From DASRIA01 sp035650255 (GTDB lineage: Bacteria; Actinomycetota; Thermoleophilia; Solirubrobacterales; JBBDJG01): 64,000 nt of DNA. Made by a program: the position numbers and the translations under genes. The notes under the pieces were generated by a model. That model did no database searches. It saw only the letters and a list, made by a program, of their open reading frames with translations, and had not been told where the DNA came from. Location of the stretch: contig DASRIA010000045.1 of assembly GCA_035650255.1 (NCBI GenBank), positions 1 through 64,000 of the forward strand, in the 5' to 3' direction. Shown piece by piece: positions 41,631 to 49,844 of this stretch (positions are counted from its first letter, which is position 1; each line of letters opens with the position of its first letter).

Positions 41631-42536
41631 ATGTGCCCCGCGCCCGATGACGGCGCGATGAGGGTCACCGAGCCGCTCGCGCGCGGCGGCCGCCCTGTGG
41701 AGGACGTCCCGGTCCTGCGTGTCCGCGAAGGCGTCGCGCGGGGTGCGTCCGATGCGGTCGCGGCCGAGGAGCCGCTCGAGATCCAGCTCGACGGCGAGCG
41801 CGTCGGGATCACGATGCGCACGCCGACCCCGGGCGAGGATGCGGAGCTGGCGCTCGGCTTTCTGCTCGGCGAGGCGATCGTCGCGATGGAAGGCGTCGCG
41901 CGGGTGGTCGAGTGCAACTCCGGCGCCGATGACGGCGGCGCGGCCGCAGACGTGCGCATGCGGCCCGGTGCGCACAAGGCGGAGGGCTGGCAGCGGCGCT
42001 TCTACACGACATCCTCGTGCGGGATCTGCGGCACGGACAGCATCGAGGCGGTGCGCGCCGCCGCGCCGCCCCTGCGCGCCGGTCCGGAGATCGACGCAGC
42101 CGTGCTCGGTGGCCTGCCCACGGCGCTGCGGACACGGCAGCGGACCTTCGAGCGCACCGGCGGCCTGCACGCAGCGGGCTTGTTCACGGCGGCCGGTGCG
42201 CTGGAGGTGCTGCGCGAGGACGTGGGCCGCCACAACGCGGTCGACAAGGTGGTCGGGCGGGCGGCGATGCAGGGGCTGCTGCCGCTCCGCGAGCACGTCC
42301 TCCTCGTGTCGGGACGCGTGTCCTTCGAGATCGTGCAGAAGGCGCTGGTGGCCGGGATCCCCGTCCTGGCGGCGGTGTCGGCCCCCTCGAGTCTCGCGGT
42401 GCGCCTGGCCCGGGAGGCCGGCATGACGCTCGTGGGCTTCCTGCGCGAGGGCGATTTCAACGTGTATGCGGGCCGCGAGCGGGTGTCGGGGCTACAGGAG
42501 GGTGCGATCGGACGATCGTCCGCGGTCCGAATATGA
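41631..42536 (+). CDS. fdhD: formate dehydrogenase accessory sulfurtransferase FdhD
   Basis: A 301-residue protein with FdhD features: EEPLEIQLDGERVGITMRTP, DAELALGFLLGEAIV, the sulfur-carrying CGICG in TTSSCGICGTDSIEA (~residue 127), the FERTGGLHAAGLF strand, EDVGRHNAVDKVVG and FEIVQKALVAGIPVLAAVSA. It passes sulfur from IscS to the Mo-bis-MGD cofactor of formate dehydrogenases. No formate dehydrogenase gene lies in the window, so its client is elsewhere. An internal ATG at 41658 is an alternative start. It lies 6 bp after the Crp gene and may be co-transcribed. Confidence 0.95.
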   Translation: MCPAPDDGAMRVTEPLARGGRPVEDVPVLRVREGVARGASDAVAAEEPLEIQLDGERVGITMRTPTPGEDAELALGFLLGEAIVAMEGVARVVECNSGADDGGAAADVRMRPGAHKAEGWQRRFYTTSSCGICGTDSIEAVRAAAPPLRAGPEIDAAVLGGLPTALRTRQRTFERTGGLHAAGLFTAAGALEVLREDVGRHNAVDKVVGRAAMQGLLPLREHVLLVSGRVSFEIVQKALVAGIPVLAAVSAPSSLAVRLAREAGMTLVGFLREGDFNVYAGRERVSGLQEGAIGRSSAVRI

Positions 42537-44353
42537 CCGTGAGCCGGGATTCTCCCCGGCGTTTCCGGGTAAGTGGGACGAGGGTGCGTCGATTCATGCG
42601 ACATGTGGTTGTGGGAGCGGCCGCGGCGCTGATGCTCGCGGCGCCGGCCGCGAATGCCGCGCCGGTGTCCTCCGCCTACAGCGAGCAGGTCGTCGCCGCG
42701 GGGCTCTCGGCACCCACCGCGATCGCGTTCCTGCCGGACCGCCGGATGCTCGTGACCGAGAAGGGCGGCGCGCTGAAGCTCGTGGACGGGGGCAGCGCGA
42801 CCACGCTCACCACGATCCCGGTGTGTACGGACAGCGAAATGGGGCTGCTGGGGATCGCGGTCGATCCGAGCTTCGAATCCAACGGGTTCGTCTACCTGTA
42901 CCGCACCAAGCCGGGGCCCAGCGGATGCGCCACGGCCACGGGCCGCTTCAACCAGGTGGTCCGGGTGACGATGTCGGGCAACACGGTCGTGGCCGGCAGC
43001 CTCGCCGAGCTGCTCACCGGCATCCGGACGACCAACGGCAACCACGACGGCGGCACCGTGCGCATCGGCCCAGACGGGAAGTTGTGGGTCTCGGTGGGTG
43101 ACTCGGGGCTCGGCGACGGCGGCGCGCCCGGGCAGTCGACCAATCCCTACGCCGAGGACCTGAGCGCACTCGAGGGCAAGATCCTGCGGCTCGAGCGCAA
43201 CGGATCACCCGCGGCCGGCAACCCTTACATCGGACAGCCGCCGGCACGGCCGGAGGTCTACGCCCGCGGCTTCCGCAACCCGTTCCGCATGAGCTTCGAC
43301 GAGCGGACGGGCCGGCTGTGGGCGGGCGACGTGGGCCAGGCAACGATTGAGGAGATAGACGTCGTGCAGAGCGGCGGCAACTACGCGTGGCCGCGCTGCG
43401 AGGGCACGCTGCCGGCCGGCTGTCAGGAGCCCGGTGACATCCCTCCGGTCTTCGAGTATCCGCACTCGGGCGCGACGTCTCTGGGCTCCGTGGTGACCGG
43501 CGGAGACTTTCTGCCCGACAGCTTCGGCGCAGTCGGCGGCCAGTACGTGTTTGGCGACTATGGGGACAGCATGCTCTACATCGCTGCGCCGAACGCTGCG
43601 CGCACCGACATCGGCACTCCCGCCGCGCTCGTCACGAACGCGGGCGGCCCCGTCGACATCGTGAGCGGGCCCGACAACGCGCTCTACTGGGTCGCGCTCA
43701 ACACGGGCGAGGTGCGAAAGCTCGTGGCGGGCTATCCGCGGCCGCAGACCGCGCAGTCGGTGCGAGTCTCGCTGGTGCCGGCGTTCCAGCAGTGCACCGC
43801 GCCGGACCTCGTGCACGGTCCCCCGCTCGGGTTCGGTTCGTGTGGCCTTCCGGTACAGCGCTCGGCGCAGCTGACCATCGGCACGCCCGACGTCAACGGC
43901 GCCTCCGCGGAATCGACCGGCGATGCCAGCCTGCGTGTCATGCCCGGGGACCCGGACACCCCCGCGGACGAGGCGGACGCCATGCTGCGCATCCGGATCA
44001 CCGACGTGCGGCGGCTCGCGGGCCTGGCCGACTACACCGGCCAGCTGCAGGCCGCTGTGGGCCTGCGGATCACGGACCGGGACAACCCCGCCGCCGCCGG
44101 CTCGCCCGCCGGCACCGTGCAGGACAGCACGTTCACCTGGACGGTTCCCTGCACGGCCACCGCGGACACGACGATCGGGTCGACGTGCTCGATCGTCACG
44201 ACCGCGGACGCGGTCACCCCGGGGGCGGTCGTCGAAGGGATGCGCGCGGTCTGGGAGCTCGGCCACGTGCGCGTGTATGACGGCGGCCCGGACGGAGCGG
44301 CCGGGACTGTGCCCAACACGCTGTTCGCGAGCCAGGGCCTGTTCGTTCCTTAG
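42533..44353 (+). CDS. secreted PQQ-type glucose/sorbosone dehydrogenase with shared C-terminal module
   Basis: A 606-residue protein from ATG 42533 (overlapping fdhD by 4 bp; ATG 42596 is an alternative). The export signal is RVRRFMRHVVVGAAAALMLA, possibly Tat-like. Residues ~60-400 form a sorbosone dehydrogenase beta-propeller: GLSAPTAIAFLPDRRMLVTE, NGNHDGGTVRIGPDGKLWVS (His equivalent to the soluble glucose dehydrogenase catalytic base), YARGFRNPFRMSFDERTGRL and GGNYAWPRCEG. PQQ binding is therefore likely. The last ~206 residues are the four-Cys module found also at 5387-5977 and 55275-55901. The stop overlaps the convergent SnoaL-like gene by 4 bp. Confidence 0.87.
   Translation: MTVSRDSPRRFRVSGTRVRRFMRHVVVGAAAALMLAAPAANAAPVSSAYSEQVVAAGLSAPTAIAFLPDRRMLVTEKGGALKLVDGGSATTLTTIPVCTDSEMGLLGIAVDPSFESNGFVYLYRTKPGPSGCATATGRFNQVVRVTMSGNTVVAGSLAELLTGIRTTNGNHDGGTVRIGPDGKLWVSVGDSGLGDGGAPGQSTNPYAEDLSALEGKILRLERNGSPAAGNPYIGQPPARPEVYARGFRNPFRMSFDERTGRLWAGDVGQATIEEIDVVQSGGNYAWPRCEGTLPAGCQEPGDIPPVFEYPHSGATSLGSVVTGGDFLPDSFGAVGGQYVFGDYGDSMLYIAAPNAARTDIGTPAALVTNAGGPVDIVSGPDNALYWVALNTGEVRKLVAGYPRPQTAQSVRVSLVPAFQQCTAPDLVHGPPLGFGSCGLPVQRSAQLTIGTPDVNGASAESTGDASLRVMPGDPDTPADEADAMLRIRITDVRRLAGLADYTGQLQAAVGLRITDRDNPAAAGSPAGTVQDSTFTWTVPCTATADTTIGSTCSIVTTADAVTPGAVVEGMRAVWELGHVRVYDGGPDGAAGTVPNTLFASQGLFVP
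43733..44350 (+). other. shared four-Cys C-terminal module, copy 2
   Basis: Encodes the last ~206 residues of the PQQ-type dehydrogenase. Landmarks are RVSLVPAFQQC, HGPPLGFGSC, LTIGTPDVNGA, ITDVRRLAGLADYTG, WTVPC, STCSI and WELGHVRVYDGGPD. Confidence 0.88.
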
Positions 44354-44817
44354 CGCTGCGCGCGTGCGTCCCGCAGCGCGTCCTGCGGGTCCGAGTACAC
44401 CTGCATCGCGACGGCCTTGTTGTCGACGACCGTCCACAGGTGCGCGATCTCCTCCTCGACCGGCACACCACTCCCCCGACCCCGGCCCGACATCCGCAGA
44501 ACCACGACGACGTGGCTGCTGCCGACGCCGATCATGTCGACGGGGTCGAGCGTGAACTCGTCGAAGCTGTCGTCGCTGGACGCCAGCGCCTCGCGGACGC
44601 CCTCGCGGCCGTGATACGTCTGCGGGTCGGGCGCCTCGGGGCGGTCGCGGATCACGACCTCGTCCGAGATCAGGTCCCAGGCCTCGGCGCTCTCCAAGCC
44701 CTCGCGGCCGATCCCCTCGTACGCGGCGCGCAGCATCGCGACGTTGCGCTCGGTGAGGAACTCCTCCTGCTCGAGCCGCTCGGTCAGCGCAACCCTCCGT
44801 GCACGCGCACGCGCCAT
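44350..44817 (-). CDS. SnoaL/NTF2-like protein
   Basis: A 155-residue member of the same NTF2-like family as 374-1660: TERNVAMLRAAYEGIGREGL (helix 1), WDLISDEVVIRDRPEAPDPQ, TYHGREGVREALASSDDSFD, VVVVLRMSGRGRGSGVPVEE (with the G-R/K-G-S-G turn) and the end YSDPQDALRDARAQR, where the usual A-V-G-L is degenerate. The ~12-residue N-terminus (MARARARRVALT) is basic and may be an artefact of start choice. It overlaps the upstream phosphopantetheinyl transferase gene by 34 bp and is probably translated from the same mRNA. The ligand is unknown. Confidence 0.75.
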   Translation of the reverse strand: MARARARRVALTERLEQEEFLTERNVAMLRAAYEGIGREGLESAEAWDLISDEVVIRDRPEAPDPQTYHGREGVREALASSDDSFDEFTLDPVDMIGVGSSHVVVVLRMSGRGRGSGVPVEEEIAHLWTVVDNKAVAMQVYSDPQDALRDARAQR

Positions 44818-45359
44818 GCCGATCCCGGCGCCGCCAGCGCTGCGACGTGGCCCGCGGGTGCCGGCACCGCGGCGACGTCCCAGCCGCCGACGGTGCACCG
44901 CGCGCGGCCTTCCGCGAGGCCGGCCACGGAGAACGACCCGAGCCCCAGCGAAAGGCCGGTGCCGAGTCCCTTCGCATATGCCTCCTTGCCCGTCCAGCAG
45001 CGATGGAACGCCGTGGTGCGCCCGGGCTCGGCCAGCCGCGCAAGGGCGGCGGCCTCGTCGCCGGCGAATCGGCGCCGCGCGAACCGTTCCACCGCCCGTC
45101 GCGGTTTGACCCGCTCGAGGTCGATGCCCACGGGCCGCTCGCGCGACACCGCGACGAGCGCCCGGCTGCCTGAGCGCGAGAAGCTGAAGTGCAGTGCGTG
45201 CCCCGCCAGCGCGGGCTTGCCGTGCGGGCCCGCCTGGAACAGCAGCGTCGCAGGGTCGGCGGCGAGGTAGGAGCCCAGCACCGCGCGCATCGCCGCCTCG
45301 CCCCGGCTGCGGTCGCCGGCGCTCACCTGCCAGACGTCGATCACGTCCCGTGCGGGCAT
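44784..45359 (-). CDS. 4'-phosphopantetheinyl transferase (Sfp superfamily)
   Basis: A 191-residue protein with Sfp-type motifs: LHFSFSRSGSRALVAVSRER (P1-like), PVGIDLERVKPRRAVERFAR with the Mg-binding D-x-E, and FHRCWTGKEAYAKGLGTGLS with W-x-x-K-E-A-x-x-K. It transfers phosphopantetheine from CoA to carrier-protein serines. The length matches the short Sfp group. There is no PKS or NRPS gene nearby, so it is a stand-alone activator. ATG 45359 is preceded by -10 TACCTT at 6 nt, which rules out the longer in-frame start 58 codons upstream. Confidence 0.9.
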   Translation of the reverse strand: MPARDVIDVWQVSAGDRSRGEAAMRAVLGSYLAADPATLLFQAGPHGKPALAGHALHFSFSRSGSRALVAVSRERPVGIDLERVKPRRAVERFARRRFAGDEAAALARLAEPGRTTAFHRCWTGKEAYAKGLGTGLSLGLGSFSVAGLAEGRARCTVGGWDVAAVPAPAGHVAALAAPGSAWRVRVHGGLR

Positions 45360-45365
45360 GTCCTG

Positions 45366-45371
45366 AAGGTA
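45366..45371 (-). promoter_or_regulatory. -10 element TACCTT of leaderless promoter
   Basis: Read on the minus strand, TACCTT ends 6 nt before ATG 45359. Confidence 0.45.
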
Positions 45372-45407
45372 ACAGCCGGGTGTGCCGCTCCCGGGGTGCG
45401 GCGCGCT

Positions 45408-45413
45408 TAGACT
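45408..45413 (+). promoter_or_regulatory. -10 element TAGACT of leaderless promoter
   Basis: TAGACT ends 7 nt before GTG 45421. Confidence 0.5.
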
Positions 45414-45420
45414 CCGCGCC

Positions 45421-45864
45421 GTGCCGGAGTCCGAGGAGAAGCTCGACGTCGAGGCCGCCATCGAGCGCCTCAACCAGGCGCTCGCCTTGCAGTACCGCTC
45501 GACGCTCCAGTACATGGTGCTGGCGGGCGGCATGACGGGATTCGCTCATCTCGCGCTGCGGGCTCCGCTCGCGGAGGCGGCCCAGGCGGAGCTCGAAGAC
45601 GTGCGGCTGCTGGTCGAGAAGGTGACGGCACTTGGCGGCGAGCCCACCGTGGAGATCGCGCCGCTGCGCTGGGATCCCGACCCCGAGCAGCAGATCGACC
45701 GCCTGCTCGAGGACGAGGGCGCTGCGATCGAGGCACTGCAGGCGGCCATCGAGCCCACCGGCCGGGAAGGCGCCTCCGAGGCGCTGGAACACCTGCTCGA
45801 GCACCTCATCCTGCGCAAGCAGCGGCAGGTGGACCTGCTGCTCCGCGCCCGCCGCACCCCCTGA
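45421..45864 (+). CDS. ferritin-like/bacterioferritin-type protein
   Basis: A 147-residue, all-helical protein: AAIERLNQALALQYRSTLQY, AEAAQAELEDVRLLVEKVTA, AIEALQAAIEPTGREGASEA and ALEHLLEHLILRKQRQVDLL give four helices. E-x-x-x-Q-Y in helix 1 and E-D/E-x-x-x pairs in the later helices resemble bacterioferritin/DUF2202-like di-iron sites, but the full E-x-x-H set is not obvious (LEHLLEHL may supply it). It could store iron or handle oxidants. Its 3' end overlaps the convergent DUF192 gene by 59 bp. Confidence 0.7.
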   Translation: MPESEEKLDVEAAIERLNQALALQYRSTLQYMVLAGGMTGFAHLALRAPLAEAAQAELEDVRLLVEKVTALGGEPTVEIAPLRWDPDPEQQIDRLLEDEGAAIEALQAAIEPTGREGASEALEHLLEHLILRKQRQVDLLLRARRTP

Positions 45865-46228
45865 CCCCGACCGTCGCGCCGGCGCGGACGCCCAGCGCAA
45901 GGAACGCCCCGGCGGGAGCTTCGAGCACCGCCGTGTCCCGCGTCCGCCGGCCGGCCAGGCGTAGCGCGCGGCGCGGCCCCACCCCCTCGTGGAGCCGCAG
46001 CACCGCACATCCGGCGGCCGGGGGCCACTCCAGGAAGGCCACGTCCAGGCCGAAGCGCATGCCGTAGGTGTGGACCGCCCGGCACCGTGGGATCAGCAGG
46101 CCCCGCGCGGCCGCGTCCACCCCCGCCAGGCCGAGCAGCCGCGCGCCGAAGGACTGGGCCAGCCAGACCTCGAGGGACCCACCCGCTGCCTGGACGTCCA
46201 GCGTTCGTGCGAACCGAAACCGCCGCAT
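45806..46228 (-). CDS. DUF192 family protein
   Basis: A 140-residue protein matching the small DUF192 beta-barrel family: LEVWLAQSFGARLLGLAG, then GLLIPRCRAVHTYGMRFGLD, DVAFLEWPPAAGCAVLRLHE and AVLEAPAGAFLALGVRAGAT. The H-T-x-x-M-x-x-x-x-D core and the E-x-P-x-G end are diagnostic. Many homologues are secreted; this copy has no signal peptide. The gene overlaps the 3' end of the ferritin-like gene by 59 bp. The biological role of DUF192 is unknown. Confidence 0.85.
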   Translation of the reverse strand: MRRFRFARTLDVQAAGGSLEVWLAQSFGARLLGLAGVDAAARGLLIPRCRAVHTYGMRFGLDVAFLEWPPAAGCAVLRLHEGVGPRRALRLAGRRTRDTAVLEAPAGAFLALGVRAGATVGVRGCGGRGAAGPPAAACAG

Positions 46229-46360
46229 TTCAAGCTAAGGGCCGGGCCGCCCGAAAATGACCGTGGACGTGCAAAGCACCTCCCAGGGCCTCGCGCGAGG
46301 GCAGGAGTCGCCCGTAAGATTCAGACGCGGGCCCGGGGTGCCGGGGCGAGAGCCAGGGAC

Positions 46361-46831
46361 ATGTCAAGGGACAACACCAAAAAACGCGGCAACTACAACT
46401 CCGGCGAGGACTACGTCCTCGAGTACGGAGAGCTGCGCTTCACCTTCAACGAGGAGGACTTCCGCCAGCGGGTGGAGCAGGCCGCCGTGAAGCTGAGCTT
46501 CGTCAAGCCGGGGCTGGCCACCGAGGAGCTGGACGACCTCGTGAACCTGGCCGTGAACGGTGAGATCCGCGAGGCGTCCTCCCCGCTCGGCGAGCACGTG
46601 AACGAACGCTGGTACGAGCTCGTCGGCCCCGCCGACCGCTCGCTCGTCCACTGGCTGCGCCGGCTGGTGTTCCGCGGCGCCTGGCTGGACCAGCGCGTCA
46701 AGGAGGGCGAGCTCGACATCCACTTCCATGAGGAGACGCACAGCTTCGGCTACGTGCAGCCGGACCGGGACTCGGAGCTGATCGAGCTGTCACCGGAACC
46801 CTCGTGGAAACCAGTGGCTTATCCCGGCTAG
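46361..46831 (+). CDS. conserved hypothetical protein (acidic/aromatic, ~156 residues)
   Basis: A 156-residue soluble protein: DYVLEYGELRFTFNEEDFRQ, RVEQAAVKLSFVKPGLATEE, ERWYELVGPADRSLVHWLRR and DIHFHEETHSFGYVQPDRDS. It has no signal peptide, no Cys and no recognised domain. The AGCCAGGGAC before ATG 46361 is a modest ribosome site. A TAAGAT-like -10 lies ~45 nt upstream, so this gene has a leader. It converges with the Rho-like gene and is separated from it by a long palindrome (46849-46926). Confidence 0.6.
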   Translation: MSRDNTKKRGNYNSGEDYVLEYGELRFTFNEEDFRQRVEQAAVKLSFVKPGLATEELDDLVNLAVNGEIREASSPLGEHVNERWYELVGPADRSLVHWLRRLVFRGAWLDQRVKEGELDIHFHEETHSFGYVQPDRDSELIELSPEPSWKPVAYPG

Positions 46832-46848
46832 GTAACTCCGCGTCCCAC

Positions 46849-46926
46849 GGGCCGCCGGCCGGCATGCCCGCTCGGAGACGGAAAACCGTTCGGGAGTCTC
46901 CGATCGGGCATACCGGCCGTCGGCCC
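46849..46926. repeat. long intergenic palindrome, copy A of a conserved-core element
   Basis: Arms of 30 bp (46849-46878 and 46897-46926) pair with three mismatches around an 18-nt loop. The core GGAGACgGAAAACCGTT then AGTCTCC is shared with the element at 57642-57716, while the outer arm sequences differ. The element fills the gap between the convergent stops at 46831 and 46929 and probably acts as a bidirectional terminator, but the conserved loop suggests a further role. Confidence 0.75.
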
Positions 46927-46928
46927 GG

Positions 46929-48197
46929 CTAGCTCTGCTCCCTAGCCCGTTCCGCGAGGAATTCCCACGCCTCTTCCGGATTGAGTGAGCGGGCCACGCC
47001 GCGCATGTTCTCGAGTTCGCGGCGGCGCTCGGGGTCGAGCAGCGCGTCCTCGCCCAGGGTGCGGGAGCGCTCCGCGTCGATAGCGGGGTGCTTGCCGCGG
47101 GCCGCCAGGCCCGCGTGCAGCCGCAGCACCATGTTCGCGCTGTCCTCGAGGGCGTCGTGGACGAGCCCGTCCAGCGGGGAGCCGGTTTCCACCCGCGCGG
47201 TGGCGATCAAGGTCAGCGAGCCCTGCCCGGGGCCTGCGTCCCGCGCCGCGGAGAACCAGCGCTTGGTGGCTTCGACCGCCTGCGCGGGAGTGCCGAGGGC
47301 GAGGCCGTAGGCGCGCGCCAGCCGGCTCAGCGAGTCGAGCAGCAGCACCGCGTCCTCCCCGCGCGCCGCAGCCTGCTTGGAGTCATCGAGTGCGCGCTCC
47401 GCGAGCGCAACCTGATCGCGCGGAGAGCTGCTCGCGTCGGCGGCGGCCACGTCCACGTGCTCGTCCCACTCCGGCACCTCTTCGGGCCGCACGTCGACGA
47501 GCACCGCCCGCACACGCGCGCCCTCACGCGCCAGGCCGCGGCCGAACTCCTGCAGGAGCGCGGTCGCACCGGCGCCGGCCGGGCCCGCGATCATCGCGCG
47601 CTGGCCGCGCCCCACGGGCGCAACGATCTGCACCATGCGCGTGGCGAGCGCATCGCCCAGCTCGAGCTCCCGGCTGGGGCGCAGCACCGGCAGGTCGTCG
47701 AACGACGACCGCGACACGGGAGCGGGCCGCTCGGCGGGACGCTGGGTGGGGCGCTCGACTGAACGTTCGACGGGACGCTCGACCGGGCGTTCGAGGTCTT
47801 CGAGGGTGACGTCGTCCTCCTCGGGCCGCTCGCGCCGGCGGGGCCGCCGCTCCGCCGGGCGGGCCCGCTGCGGGCGGGAGGGTCGTGCCGGAGGCGGCGC
47901 GGGCGTCGGAACCGGCGTGGGCACGGCCACCTCTCCCCCGCTCAGCGCGGCCACCAGCTGCTCGCGTCTCAGCAGGCGATAGCGCGGGAGCCGGGCCTCG
48001 GCGGCGAACCGGTGCAGGTCCGCGAGCGGCCTGCCCTCCAGCTCCTCCGGCGCATGTGCGGGCGCGGGCGGAGCGCCCACCGCCTCCCGGGCGGCTACGT
48101 CCTCGCCGGCGGCCTGCGCCTCGCTGCCCGACGGACCCTCCGGAGCAGCCGGAGGACCCTCGCTATGCCGACGTCGGCTGCTTCGAAACCAGCTCAC
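46929..48197 (-). CDS. degenerate Rho-like ATPase (Rho paralogue)
   Basis: A 422-residue Rho-like protein. Residues ~50-85 match the Rho N-terminal helical domain (LADLHRFAAEARLPRYRLLR). A Pro/Arg-rich and E-R-P-V-E repeat linker follows where the RNA-binding OB fold would be. The RecA-like core (~175-400) has MVQIVAPVGRGQRAMIAGPA, Walker B AVLLLDSLSRLARAYG, AVEATKRWFSAARD, SLTLIATARVETGSPLDGLV and NMVLRLHAGLAARGKHPAID. The Walker A lysine is replaced by Ala211 in GPAGAGAT, so ATP hydrolysis is doubtful. It is not the housekeeping Rho. It overlaps the transaldolase gene by 35 bp as the last gene of the operon. Confidence 0.85.
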   Translation of the reverse strand: MSWFRSSRRRHSEGPPAAPEGPSGSEAQAAGEDVAAREAVGAPPAPAHAPEELEGRPLADLHRFAAEARLPRYRLLRREQLVAALSGGEVAVPTPVPTPAPPPARPSRPQRARPAERRPRRRERPEEDDVTLEDLERPVERPVERSVERPTQRPAERPAPVSRSSFDDLPVLRPSRELELGDALATRMVQIVAPVGRGQRAMIAGPAGAGATALLQEFGRGLAREGARVRAVLVDVRPEEVPEWDEHVDVAAADASSSPRDQVALAERALDDSKQAAARGEDAVLLLDSLSRLARAYGLALGTPAQAVEATKRWFSAARDAGPGQGSLTLIATARVETGSPLDGLVHDALEDSANMVLRLHAGLAARGKHPAIDAERSRTLGEDALLDPERRRELENMRGVARSLNPEEAWEFLAERAREQS

Positions 48198-48855
48198 GTA
48201 GCCACTCGACGAACTCCGGCCGGGTTTCCCAGTCCGCCTTGAAACGCGTCCGCCCCTGCTCGGTCAGCGGGTGATCGAGCATCTGCCGGAACACCTTTGC
48301 CGGGACGGTGGCGACCTCGCACCCCAGCCTGGCCGCTGTGACGACGTGCTCGGGGTGGCGGATCGACGCGGCCAGAACCTCGGTGGTCGTCCCGCCCGGA
48401 CGCAGCGCAGACACGATCTCCTGCACCACAGAGGTGGAATCGATGGAGATGTCGTCCAGCCGGCCCATGAAGCAGGACGCGTACAGCGCTCCCGCCTGTG
48501 CGGTCAGGAGCGCCTGGTTGGACGAGAAGACCAGCGTCATGTTCACGCGGATGCCCTCATCGGTCAGCGCGCGCGTGGCAGCCAGGCCCTCGCTCCCGAA
48601 GGGGACCTTCACCACGACGTGCTCGTGCAATGTGGCGAGGGCGCGGCCTTCCTCGATCATGCTCGCGGCGTCGTCGGAGACGACCTCGGCGCTCACTGGG
48701 CCGCCCACGAGGTCGCAGATCCGGCGCACGATGTCGCCCGGCTCCCCCTTCTCCTTTGCGAGCAGGGAGGGATTGGTCGTCGCGCCGGAGAGGATGCCCC
48801 AGCCGGCGATCTCCTCCACCTCTGCAACGGACCCTGTGTCTATGAAGAACCTCAT
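48163..48855 (-). CDS. transaldolase / fructose-6-phosphate aldolase-like (TalC type)
   Basis: A 230-residue TIM-barrel enzyme of the small transaldolase group: MRFFIDTGSVAEVEEIAGWG, GATTNPSLLAKE, the Schiff-base Lys83 in VVVKVPFG, NMTLVFSSNQALLTAQAGAL and the end FRQMLDHPLTEQGRTRFKAD. Family members either transfer dihydroxyacetone units in the pentose phosphate pathway or cleave fructose 6-phosphate. The gene overlaps the upstream kinase gene by 4 bp and the downstream Rho-like gene by 35 bp, and is therefore in the folP-cDPG operon. Confidence 0.9.
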   Translation of the reverse strand: MRFFIDTGSVAEVEEIAGWGILSGATTNPSLLAKEKGEPGDIVRRICDLVGGPVSAEVVSDDAASMIEEGRALATLHEHVVVKVPFGSEGLAATRALTDEGIRVNMTLVFSSNQALLTAQAGALYASCFMGRLDDISIDSTSVVQEIVSALRPGGTTTEVLAASIRHPEHVVTAARLGCEVATVPAKVFRQMLDHPLTEQGRTRFKADWETRPEFVEWLRELVSKQPTSA

Positions 48856-49844
48856 CGCGCCATTCCCTTCTCCGAGCCATCACCCGAGGCACCACCGCCC
48901 CGTTCGGGCACTCCTGAGAGATTAGCGCCGGAGGCGGCACCCACCGCGTCGAGCACGACCTCGAGGACCCGGCGCCACACGTTCTCGAGGCCCGATCCGG
49001 AGGCGTCGATCACCGGCACGCCGGCGGCCTCGGCGCGCCCGATCAGGTAGTCCTGCACTGCCCGGATGCGCTCGAGCGCCTCCAGGTAGCGCTGGGGCTC
49101 GCGCAGCGTCTGCACGCCGCGCGTGTGGAAGTGCTCCCGGTGCTCGTCCTCGTCGCGCACCGCGAGCATCACCCGCACGGTGGTCGCACGCGCGCACAGG
49201 CCGGCGTCCGGGACGTCGGGCAGCAGGTGCACGCCCTCGACGACCATCGGCGTGCGGTCCGAGATCGCCCGCTCGACCACCGCGTCGAGCCCGGGAGCGA
49301 TGTCGTGCGCCTGGTGCACGTAGCCGGCGACGGTGCCCGACGGATCGCCCGCCGGCCCGGCGAGAGCCCGCGAGACGTCGAAGGACGAGTGGTGCACGGA
49401 CGGCAGGAACTCGCGGGAGAAGAAAGCCCGCACGACCTGCCGCACCTGGTCGGTGGCGATCACGTGCGGGATCCCGAGCCGCCCCGCCAGCTGGGTCGCG
49501 ACGGTCGACTTCCCGACGCCCGTCACGCCGCCGATCAGGACGAGCAGCGGCCGCTCCAGGTTGCGCACGTTCCACCACTGGCGGAACCGGGTCAGCACCG
49601 GCTCTCCCTCGCCCGCGGCAAGCACGTCCTCCGCCACCGCGCGCAGCTCGTCCACGCTGATCTCCCCGGACCGGTGGGTCAGGAGGTGCTCCTCGATCTG
49701 CTGGGCGAGCGCGAACGAGCGCTCGGAAGGCAGGCCGGTCGCCATCAGGGACTGAGCCATCAGGCCCTTCGAGTACGGCAGTCCGTAGTCGCTGCGCACG
49801 ACCACGGTCGGCGGCGCACCGCCCCGGCGCTGCGCCGGGCTCAC
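48852..49844 (-). CDS. 2-phosphoglycerate kinase
   Basis: A 330-residue kinase. The N-terminal ~95 residues resemble an ATP-cone (VVVRSDYGLPYSKGLMAQSL, then HRSGEISVDELRAVAEDVL). The P-loop kinase domain follows: LLVLIGGVTGVGKSTVATQL (Walker A ~residue 125), IPHVIATDQVRQVVRAFFSR, MVVEGVHLLPDVPD and EDEHREHFHTRGVQTLREPQ. This order is that of archaeal 2-phosphoglycerate kinases, which make 2,3-diphosphoglycerate from 2-phosphoglycerate and ATP. GTG 49844 overlaps the stop of the cyclic-2,3-diphosphoglycerate synthetase gene (GTGA), so the two are translationally coupled and form consecutive steps. Confidence 0.87.
   Translation of the reverse strand: MSPAQRRGGAPPTVVVRSDYGLPYSKGLMAQSLMATGLPSERSFALAQQIEEHLLTHRSGEISVDELRAVAEDVLAAGEGEPVLTRFRQWWNVRNLERPLLVLIGGVTGVGKSTVATQLAGRLGIPHVIATDQVRQVVRAFFSREFLPSVHHSSFDVSRALAGPAGDPSGTVAGYVHQAHDIAPGLDAVVERAISDRTPMVVEGVHLLPDVPDAGLCARATTVRVMLAVRDEDEHREHFHTRGVQTLREPQRYLEALERIRAVQDYLIGRAEAAGVPVIDASGSGLENVWRRVLEVVLDAVGAASGANLSGVPERGGGASGDGSEKGMAR

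Noticed and set aside
39189..42296. One 1035-codon frame joining the carboxyltransferase to upstream sequence
   Set aside because: The part above 40748 runs opposite the Crp-like and fdhD genes and has no protein-like composition. ATG 40748 has its own -10 element.
46929..48197. Housekeeping transcription terminator Rho
   Set aside because: The Walker A Lys and the RNA-binding OB fold are missing and the protein is only 422 residues, so it was annotated as a degenerate paralogue.
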